This document shows positions 13,188-23,834 of a stretch of 64,000 bases of DNA, piece after piece (the first letter of the stretch is position 1; each line of letters starts with the position of its first letter). Source of the DNA: Microbotryum silenes-acaulis (Eukaryota; Basidiomycota; Microbotryomycetes; Microbotryales; Microbotryaceae); NCBI GenBank assembly GCA_003665825.1, contig QPFY01000010.1:1-64000 (forward strand). Reading direction: 5' to 3'. Both the position numbers and the translations under genes were made by a program. A model generated the notes under the pieces. It worked only from the letters and a program-made list of their open reading frames with translations. It made no database searches and was not told the DNA's origin.

Positions 13188-13472
13188 TATTCGATCAACT
13201 CTACTACGTCAGCGATGTAGTTATAGCCAAGAGTGATGAATAGGAAGCTAACAGTAAGGGAGCCGCGCGCCCCAAGTCCTCAGCCAGGGAGCCTCGGGGC
13301 TGAGCCAATGTGCCAGGCTCGCTGCGCGCGCCTAAGTCCCAGGCTCGCTCCGCGCGCCCAAGTCCTGGGCCGATGTGCCCGGCTCGCTCCGCGCGCCTAA
13401 GTCCTGAGCCGATGCGCCCGGCTCGCTCCGCGCGCCTAAGTCCTGACCCGAGCGGAGAGTGGATTCCTCACA
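13188..13472 (-). repeat. 5' LTR of copia copy A (285 bp)
   Basis: On the minus strand the LTR starts TGTGAGGAATCCACTC at 13472 and ends before the primer site at 13187. It carries GC-rich subrepeats built on a 39-bp unit (13299-13450) and only one copy of the 54-bp block that is doubled in the other two LTRs. Outside it, at 13473, sequence of another LTR family begins, so this is the array edge. Confidence 0.85.
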
Positions 13473-16119
<2,647 letters not shown>

Positions 16120-16467
16120 TGTGAGATTGACAAACTCTTATGTTTCCTTCTCGCATCATGCCTCCTTTTCTTAGTCTCATCTTACCTCCTTTTTGGCCTG
16201 CCTTCCACACCTAGGCTCTCTCCCTTTCCTGGGCTGGGTCCGTGCGCCTGACAAAGGTGGCAGACCCAGCCGGCGCTCACCCGAGCCAAATGGCTCCGCG
16301 CTTCTCTCTCTCCTGCTCAAGCAACTTCTTGGTCTGGTCTCCTTGGTCCGTTGATCAGAGCCTAACCACCGCTTGAGCAGGTGTGTAACAAGCAACTTCT
16401 TGGTCTGGTCTCCTTGGTCCGTCGATCAGAGCCTAACCACCGCTTGAGCAGTCGTCGCAACTTCATA
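16120..16467 (+). repeat. 3' LTR of element F with a 62-bp internal tandem duplication
   Basis: Begins TGTGAGATTGAC directly after a polypurine run. It contains two 62-bp copies (16319-16380 and 16390-16451, one mismatch). The true 3' end is unclear because a piece of D-type LTR in the opposite orientation follows. Confidence 0.6.
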
Positions 16468-16513
16468 GCAACGACCGAGCCGCCCCCGTCGAGCTGAGAG
16501 TGGACTCTTCACA
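16468..16513 (-). repeat. Inverted 46-bp start of a D-type LTR
   Basis: The minus strand from 16513 reads TGTGAAGAGTCCACTCTCAG and matches the first 46 bases of the D LTR at 15125 with about three differences. It abuts family-2 pol sequence at 16514. It is either the edge of a second D-type element in opposite orientation or a rearrangement breakpoint. Confidence 0.65.
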
Positions 16514-16614
16514 GAGGATACTTGTGATGTACCTCCTGCGACAGGATGATGGACTTGTAGGCCTGTCGTTTGATCTGGATCCCCAAGATGTATTGGGCTG
16601 GGCCAAGTCGCTTG

Positions 16615-17703
16615 TGTTGAGTGGATGCCGAAAAGGTTTCGGACTTGGGAGTAGCGACCGCTTGGGCTACTGGTGGAGCGTCGACGTGGCTACAGTGTGC
16701 GACGGACGGGCCCGGGGGGAGAAGTCGTGAGGCGGCACGGACGCGGTCTGATGAGACGGGCGCGGAGCGGCTGGACGATCTGTTCTCTACCGAAGATTAG
16801 CGGTCTAGCTAATGTTGGGAAGCGGTAGAGAAGAGGAAGAGAGGCGCGAGGGCGCGCGAGTCGGGTGAGGTTCCAGCAAAGGGCCGCGCTAAGACAAACT
16901 GGGCTAACACAATGCGAAGCTTCAAGACCGAACTCCAAGTGGACCATCGAGGCTCTGAGGGGTGTCATGTTGGACGACGTACACGGAGGGGAACTTATCT
17001 ACACGATCCAGAGTTGTTGAGTGAGGCGATCCGTGACGACAGGCTTCAGGTTGCGAACCGCGGGCATCATGAGTGGGTGATGTTCTGCATGGCCGATGGG
17101 TCATGAGGTCGGCGGTGGCAAACTGGCTGTGGCGAGGCGGAGGCGTTGGCTCGGCTGGGCTGGAGAGTGCGGACTGACTAAGTCCCGGCGTGGAGGCGGC
17201 GGCGCGCGAGCGTGAGTTGAACAGGCTGGCGCGGGGGCGGAGACAAGGGGGCGGCTTAGCCGCAAAGGCAAAAGGCGCCCGAGGCGAAAGACTGGGGGGG
17301 GCGGCTTGGCTGCGAAGGCGAAAGACTGGGGGGCGGCTTGGCAGCGAGGGCGAAGGCGCCGAGGCGAAGGCGCGCGGCGGCGAAAAAGGCGCCGAGGTGA
17401 AAGTGCCAAGAGGCAAAGGCGCGTGGTGGCGAGCATGGCAGAGCAGGCAAAGCTGGCAACGACGGGCAGACGGACCAGGATGTGGACAAGTTGACGAACG
17501 GTGCACATCGGTCGAGGGACGAGGCCGGGTGCGAGGATCACGCAGCGAGGCTCGAGGGACAGGGGGCGCGGTGGAGGCTTGCGAAGGCGAAGGCGCGCGG
17601 AGCGAGACGCCGAGGCGAAAGCGCGAGGCGAAAGGCGGGCAAGTCCGTCAAACGGCGGTCCGATGTCGAAGTGTTCGAAGGCTTGACAGAATGCAATTCA
17701 ACA
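16615..17703. mobile_element. 1089-bp LTR-type insertion with TSD GCTTG
   Basis: Ends are TGTTGAGTGG...CAATTCAACA, flanked by GCTTG at 16610-16614 and 17704-17708. Removing it with one GCTTG restores the family-2 RT frame ...YGIK/RLGPAQY. Both termini resemble those of the family-2 LTR, but the inside does not. The inside carries degenerate GCGAAGGCG-like repeats (17225-17650) and no recognisable protein. It could be a long solo LTR or a non-autonomous LTR element. Confidence 0.82.
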
Positions 17704-18028
17704 GCTTGATGCCGTATTTTTGCTCCAGGCCGTTGAGGATGCGCTCGATCTTGTCCTCCAAAGGGCAAGTCATCGACGTAGAGGGCGATGTAGTGGTAGT
17801 GGTCGCTGTCGCGTCGTACGTACACGCAGTGGTCCTTGGCTGTGGCGCGGTAGTTGAGGCTCTTCAGCGTCAAGTCAATGTGCTCATTCCAGACTCGGCC
17901 GGCCTGCTTCAGGCCGTAGATGGATCGATGAAGCTTGAGGACTTTACCGGGCATGTCAACACCTTGTGGAACGCGCATGTAGAGGTCTTCTTTCAGCTCG
18001 CCGTGGAGGTACGCCTTGTCAACGTCGG

Positions 18029-18178
18029 TGTAAGGCCCAGTCGTGGGGCCTTGCAAGTAACAGGATACGAGTATGTATTCCAAAGAATAAACTGGTCAGA
18101 AGGGAAGAGAGAGTCTACTTCCCGACAAGGCTTAAGGCCAGACGCGCGTCAGGCCTTGAGTAACTACGGAGTATTACA
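18029..18178. mobile_element. 150-bp solo LTR-like insertion with TSD GTCGG
   Basis: Starts TGTAAGGCCC and ends GAGTATTACA, with GTCGG on both sides (18024-18028 and 18179-18183). It splits the family-2 reverse transcriptase between LHVH and ADVDKAYL. Excision leaves the frame in register but with a TAG stop at that point. Orientation cannot be told from the ends alone. Confidence 0.82.
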
Positions 18179-20414
18179 GTCGGCCTAATGGACGTGGAGG
18201 TTCTTGGCGGCGGCCAGGGCGATGAGAGCTCGGATGGAGGTGAACTTGGCAACAGGAGCAAAGGTTTTGTCGTAATCAATACCTGGACGCTGGGAGAATC
18301 CCTGCGCAACGAGCCGGCCCTTGTGCGAAGTGATCTTGCCAAGTTGATTGCGTTTGGTGCGGAAGATGAACCTGGATCCGAGAACTTTTGCGCCCGGGGG
18401 CAGTGAGGAGGAGTCGACCGGGGTGAAGCATTTGTACTCGGTGGCAAGGGAGTGGAACTCGTTGGCTGCTGCTTGCCTCCAGATCTCCTCTTTACCTGAC
18501 TTGACCGCCTGTGACCAATTCTGGGGGTCCTCGATTGGCCCTTCGAGTTCGACGACCGGTGAACTTGCAGCTGAGGCAGCGAACGCAGCGGCGCGAGTGG
18601 GGCAAGACAGGAAGTCAATCGGGTTGGCCGAGTCGTCGGTCACGTCCGATGCAGGAGGTGACGGAGAGAACTGAGCCCTGGACATGTCGGACGGGGTGTC
18701 GAAACCGTTGTCGGACATGTCGATCGTCGTGTCGTCGCTTTCGTCGGTCTCAAGCGCGGCGAATCGGTTCTTGTGCACGACGGGCGGGGTGGTCGGACGT
18801 GGCGTAGCTCGCGAGGCGTGTGCAGCGTCGACAAAGGTCCAATCGCCAGAGGTGGACATCATGGGAGGTTTTGGGTGGTCAATTGGGGCATCTCGAGCGG
18901 GGAAGACTTTCTCATCGAATAGGACGTCGCGGCTCTGGAAGAACGAAGTTGTGGCCGGGTCGTACAGCGTCCAGGCCTTGGATTTGTTATCGATGCCAAC
19001 GAAGATGAATGGTTTGGCCTTGGGGTCGAGTTTTGCCCGCTTGTGCTGAGGGGTGGTGTGCCAGGCGCGGCAGCCGAATACCTTCAGGTTTGCCGTGCTG
19101 GGAGGTTTGCCATACCAGACAGCGTCCGGGATCTTGTGGTCGATGGCGCTGTGCGGGCTGAGGTTCTTGGTGTCAACAACGTACCGGAGGGCCTCTCGCC
19201 AGAGTGTCATGGGCAGTCCCGAGTGCTGGAGCAGGGCGATCGTCCCCTCGACGATCGTGCGGTTTGTCCGTTCAGCTCGGCCGTTCTGCTCCGGGGTGTA
19301 CGGGATTGTGAGCTGCCTGGTGATGCCGTGGTGAGAGCAGTATTCAATGAAGGCTTTGGACGTGTATTCGCCGCCGTTGTCCGTTCGTAACGTGCGGAGC
19401 TTGAGGCCCGTCGAGCGCTCGATCATGGTGTGCCAAGTCTTGAAGGTGTCAAAGACCTGACTCTTGTTTTTCAGCGCGCTGACCCACGTCTTCCGGGAGA
19501 AATCGTCGATGAAGGTGACAACGTATCGTTCCCCGTCGGTGGCTGGTTCGGGCAGAGTGAGGACGTCGGGGTGGACCAGTTCGAGTGGTTGCGAAGCACG
19601 AGAGTTCGATGTTGGGAAAGGCGTCCTTGTGGTTTGCAGGTGTCGCAGGAGAAGGCCTTGCACTCGGCTGCCGAGTACGTCCATGTTTGACCTTGGAGTT
19701 GACCCGAAGCGACTGCCCTTCGCAGGTTGGGGAGGGACAGGTGGCCGAATCGTTGATGCATAGTCAGGAGAGGGATGGCGGCGGCTGCAACCGGTGACGG
19801 TGTGCGGCGGATCGGGGTGGCGTCCAGTATCGACAGCTGGTTCGGTATGAGTGACGCCACGCCAATGAGTTGACCTTGTGACCGGAGCTCAATGGTCTTG
19901 CCAAAGTGGGTGTAAACGCGCTCGCGTCGCAGCTGCATGACCGAGATCAGGTTGGCTGGAAGGCCGGGGACGTAGTAGACGTTGCAGAGCTTGATCGTTC
20001 GTTGTTTCGACGTTCGTATCGTGATCGAGCCGGTTCCTTGGGCCATGAGTGATCCGCCAGCGCCATCAACGGTGACGTGCGACCGGGTGTGCCAGACGTC
20101 GAAGAGAGACGCGTCCTTGACCATGTGGTGGGAGGCGCCCGAGTCGAGTACCAGGGTGTCGTTGGGAAGGTGAAGCTCCCGGTTCGATTTCAGACGACCT
20201 AGGAGTGCAACGACGTTCACGCTGGGCCGGACTGTCACGCTCACAGTCGGGTCCAGGTGCGACGTGTCAAGTTGCGTCATGATGCGGTAACGGCCGATTG
20301 CGTGGGCGAGGGCGGTTGCAAGGGTGTGGCACAGTGCGATGATGATGATGAAGACGATCATGATGGTCGCGAATGACGTCGGTGGAGCTGTCATTGTTGG
20401 AGCAGCTTTAGCTC

Positions 20415-20426
20415 GGGCTCATAACC
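20415..20426 (-). other. Primer-binding site of family-2 copia
   Basis: GGTTATGAGCCC follows the LTR with no spacer on the minus strand. It is the exact complement of the GGGCTCATAACC anticodon segment of initiator tRNA-Met, pointing to half-tRNA priming as in Drosophila copia. Confidence 0.75.
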
Positions 20427-20728
20427 TGTTGAGTCGTTCGAGAGGGGACTGGATCGGCAACCAGTAAGTACACGAGACACAGTACGAGTGGTAGGAAGTA
20501 TATTGGAGCGTTAGGATTGCAACTAACCTGGATCGGCAACCAGTAAGTACACGAGACACAGTACGAGTTGTAGGAAGTATATTGGAGCGTTAGGGGAAAG
20601 ACTAAAGAGGCTCGCGGTGCGAGTGCGCGAAATATCTCTAAGTCCAAAAGGGGTCCGAGCGGCGCGCGGCTGGCTAGGCTGGGCGCGGGTTGGAGATCGA
20701 CCTAAGCAAGAATGTATGGAATTCAACA
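20427..20728 (-). repeat. 5' LTR of family-2 copia (302 bp)
   Basis: On the minus strand it runs from TGTTGAATTCC (20728) to GACTCAACA (20427), perfect TG...CA ends. It contains a 70-bp internal duplication (GGATCGGCAACCAGTAAGTA at 20451 and 20530). Related copies lie at 13473-13632 and 42787-42994. It interrupts an open reading frame on its right side (20729). Confidence 0.88.
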
Positions 20729-21960
20729 GGAACATGTAGAACAAGTCGGAGGATGCCCGGTTGTCGGCATTGACGGCGCTGACATGGTGGCCCGTGAGTA
20801 CCTTCATAATTTCGACCAGGTCGAGATTGAAGCCGTGCGACTTTTTGAGCTGTTCAGCTTGACGGTCCAGCTGGTACGGGTGAGAGCGCGAATAGTACAG
20901 CGTTTGCCTGTATAAGTCTTCCTTCTTTTGACTGGAGACGACATATTCAGGGAGGTCGTCGTAGGCTGTGCTGGGCACCGCCAAAATCGAGTCGTAGGAA
21001 ACCTTGGCGTCGTCGCGAGGTACGGAGTTCGGGTCCTCGTCGGTCTGAGAAAATGATGCCACAGGCGCCGCCGGAGCGGGACGATACGGGGCGAGAGCGC
21101 TGGGAAGCGTGGGCTCTGCAGGTTTTGCTCTTTTCGATCGAGGGTCTAGGCGCGCGATCTGAGCCATGAGCGTCTGGCGCTGCGCGGCCGCTGTTTCGTC
21201 ACCATTGTCGTCCTCCGAGACATCGGTCCAAGCGTCATCCGTCTCATTGGGGCGTTTTTGAAGCCCCGATGCAGTAGTTGAAGCGGTAGCCGTCGGGGCA
21301 GCAGAGGGACGGCGGACCGTGACGATCCATCCGGACGGTACGCGTGAGTACTTGTACGAGACATTCTCGCCCTCCGAGAGCGTCGAGAGGTCCACGAGAC
21401 CCTCAAGGAAGAGACTGGAGGGGGCGATGAGACGGCCGTCTTGGTCCTTGTCCAGCTCGTCCGCGGTATACGTCGGGAGGTCCCCAAGGTTCTGGATTGA
21501 GGTGGACGAGCGGGAAGCTGCTTCGTCGGCGTTGCTGTGAGCAGAGGCGGCGCCTGCTGATGACGGGCGACGAAGACGGTAGGACTGCATATTCTTTGTC
21601 CAGTATCTGGCGCCAAATTGTTCCAAGAAATCGCCGGGGCGAGCTGATCCTAGAGCGTGAGCGAGGACCGGGTGCAAGCCGGCTTCTTCGAGGGCTGAGA
21701 TGTCGAGCTTAACCCCGAGGGGGAGCTTATCGACCTGGCCTTCCCAAAATACGCGTAGCGCAGGATCGCTTGTATCCTGGGCAAGTTCGGTTTTTAAGGA
21801 ACAAGATGTCGGCTTGCGTGAGAACAGCTCCTTCCGCTCCGATCCATACGTTCGCAATGCGCTCCAGCGCCCTTTCCGTGTGAGGGCCGGAAGAAGGGAT
21901 CGGGAGAGTCGGGTCCCAGGCGGGAGGCTCATATCCCTCAGGGAACAGGTCGACAGCCAT
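20729..21960 (-). pseudogene. Unrecognised host gene, truncated by a copia LTR
   Basis: Starts at 21960 (MAVDLFPEGYEPPAWDP). The reading continues after a one-base shift in an A-run near 21791-21795 into about 350 more codons. The product is Ser/Thr/Pro-rich with acidic patches (near 21220, 21440) and has no signal peptide or membrane segment. The frame is coding-like to SSDLFYMF at 20729, where the family-2 LTR begins and supplies unrelated codons. The missing 3' part is not found elsewhere in the window. I do not recognise the family. The single-base shift could be a real mutation, an unseen intron or an assembly error. Confidence 0.6.
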
Positions 21961-23834
21961 GATTATGATGGGGTCGTTACGGAGCGTAGCGGAGGGGCGG
22001 CCTGAGGAGCTCAGAAAATGTAACGGCTTTGCTTGGAAAGCGCGGTTCCTATCAGTATCTAGGATTACTGCAAATGACTGGGAAGACTTGGCATACCTTT
22101 GCTTGGAAAGCGCGTCGCGTACGAACAGAGATAATCAACCCGGAACGCTGGCACGTTGGGTGATGAGGATTGTCTGCGTAGCGAGGTAGCCAAGTAAGTC
22201 AGCATGCCCAACAAGGACAGCTGTGAGTAGGAGTACCCTGGGGCAGAGCCCGGGAGAGGAATGGCGATGTACCTTAGCTCTAGGAGCGAGACGCGGTACT
22301 CAATGGCAAGAGGCACGGCTACGCTTGGCAGGCGTAGGGCGGGGGCTGCATACAGGGGTATGAGCAGTTAGTCAACCATCCAACAAGGAGAGTTGAAGAA
22401 GCAGCGTACACAGAGGGCAGTTGTTCACGCAGTCTGGCAGAGACTGATGCGGGTGCGTCCGTGATCGCTGGGGAAGGTCCTGTGCGAGACGCGGAACCTG
22501 TCAGCCTGAGGCGTAGTGACAGGAAGAGTTCGAGGACGGACACTAACCTTGGCAGGAGGGTGGCAGAGGTACACAGCGATGAACCGGTACAGCAGCGGCA
22601 AGCAGTGCGGAACTGACAAGGCTGGAGGAGCAGGCTTGGGTAGAAATTCCTGCGCGGGGGGCGGCTTATGGACCAAGGCTCAAAGGGCAGGCGTGAAGGC
22701 ACGGCTTACAGCAGAGAGAAGGAATGCGTGCGGGCACGGCTTACAGCAGAGGAGAGGAATGCGTGCGAGCACGGCTTACAGCAGGGACTTGAGGTAACGC
22801 GCGCTTCGGCCTCCGCGTCAAACTCTTGCAGCAAAAGCCGAAAAGACCATAAGTGTCAACTTCATCAAACTGTGCTAAGTTTATTAAACAGTGCCAAGTT
22901 TAGCGCATTTTGTGCCATTTTGCGCACGTTTAGCGGTTTAGCGCCTCGAGATTTATTGAGTCGCGTTTAGCAAAGTGGCAAAGTTGCTGATGAACATAGG
23001 AGAAGAACAACTGTCGATTGGACTTGGTTCGCACATCTCACGGTAGCTAGCTTACTGCTTCGCAGAGTGACTGCAATCGATCTTACCTCTCGTGGTACGT
23101 TACATGTATACCATGGCCACGTTAAATCATAGTCAAAGAGGTAGGTAGTAAGTGCAGGTGAGGAGCCCTCGGCGAAGCAGAACCGAAACGGCTGACGCGC
23201 GCGCGGGCTCCGGCGATTCGGTCCGGGCGAAAAACGTCCGGACGGCGTTTTCGCGATTTTTGAAGATGTTTTAGAGCATTTGAAGCAATTGTAGAGCTAT
23301 ATTTGGACGCGCGTAGATGGACTGGACATTTTGGGGACTTTTTTGGCCGAAAAATCCGAAAATTGGTGGACAAATGAGATCTAAAATCCGGGATTTTCGC
23401 GGATTTTACCTACGCGCCTCAGCGCGCGCCTTACTATTACGGGCCACAGGCATTAGAAATAGAGATCGCGCGCACCTAGCTTCTTCAGTTCCCTCCTCAT
23501 CGGGCTGACACCAGAAGCTAGGTGAGTTAAGTACTGGTGTTTCATCTCTCAGCACTCTCGTAGATGATCGGGCTGACACCAGAAGCTAGTTGCAATCCAT
23601 ATAACTTGCACCTGTCAGCTTAGGTCGCCAGTGAGGCCCGAGAGCGATCTCGTGCCTTTCACTCTGCTGCCCCTCTGCTCTCCGTGAAATATGTTGAATA
23701 CCATCCTCCCGTAATTTAACGGGTTCCCACTGATTTGGACAAAGTTATTTGCAGCTCAGAATTAAGCATTCATCAATCGAGTATAATATAGCCCATTCTT
23801 GCCAAAGTATTGTTTCAACAGGTTACTTGAAATC
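21961..23834. other. Non-coding stretch with local repeats
   Basis: No convincing gene on either strand. It contains a direct repeat TTTGCTTGGAAAGCGCG (22028 and 22097), a triplicated unit at 22699-22784, an AT-richer block (22850-22990) and a 23-bp direct repeat ATCGGGCTGACACCAGAAGC... (23499 and 23567). Open frames here lack any family signature and are probably chance. Confidence 0.6.
22699..22784. repeat. Short tandem repeat, three units
   Basis: GCACGGCTTACAGCAG occurs at 22699, about 22734 and 22769, joined by GGAATGCGTGCG-type spacers (period about 35 bp). Confidence 0.75.

Larger units (their letters stand above)
1..13472 (-). mobile_element. Tandem array of three Ty1/copia elements (family 1), sharing LTRs
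   Basis: Three nearly identical copies run head to tail on the minus strand. Seen: LTR 13188-13472, internal A 8617-13187, LTR 8288-8616, internal B 3715-8287, LTR 3524-3714, internal C 3523 to beyond position 1. The gag-PR-INT-RT-RNaseH order is that of Pseudoviridae (Ty1/copia): integrase lies before reverse transcriptase. Copies differ by only a few substitutions plus short indels, so the amplification is recent, or the assembly has multiplied one locus. The right end abuts a fragment of another LTR at 13473; the left end is outside the window. Confidence 0.93.
16514..20426 (-). pseudogene. Family-2 copia pol remnant without gag
   Basis: After the LTR and primer site (20426) comes a short leader that goes straight to the protease motif LVLDSGASHHM (about 20150), so Gag is missing. 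An integrase HHCC finger (about 19745-19640) is followed by a frameshift. Then a 499-codon frame (19684-18185) holds the integrase core (LRTDNGGEY near 19380) and the start of reverse transcriptase, ending in a TAG where relatives have Gln. RT continues at 18028-17760 ([15 protein letters not shown]), is frameshifted again, then resumes at 16614-16514 (RLGPAQYILGIQI) across a 1089-bp insertion. The 3' end is lost at 16513. A dead element. Confidence 0.87.

Noticed and set aside
17190..18188. A 332-codon plus-strand frame in the GC-rich insertion
   Set aside because: Low-complexity Arg/Gly-rich translation of a repeat field that runs into antisense copia RT; no coding signature.
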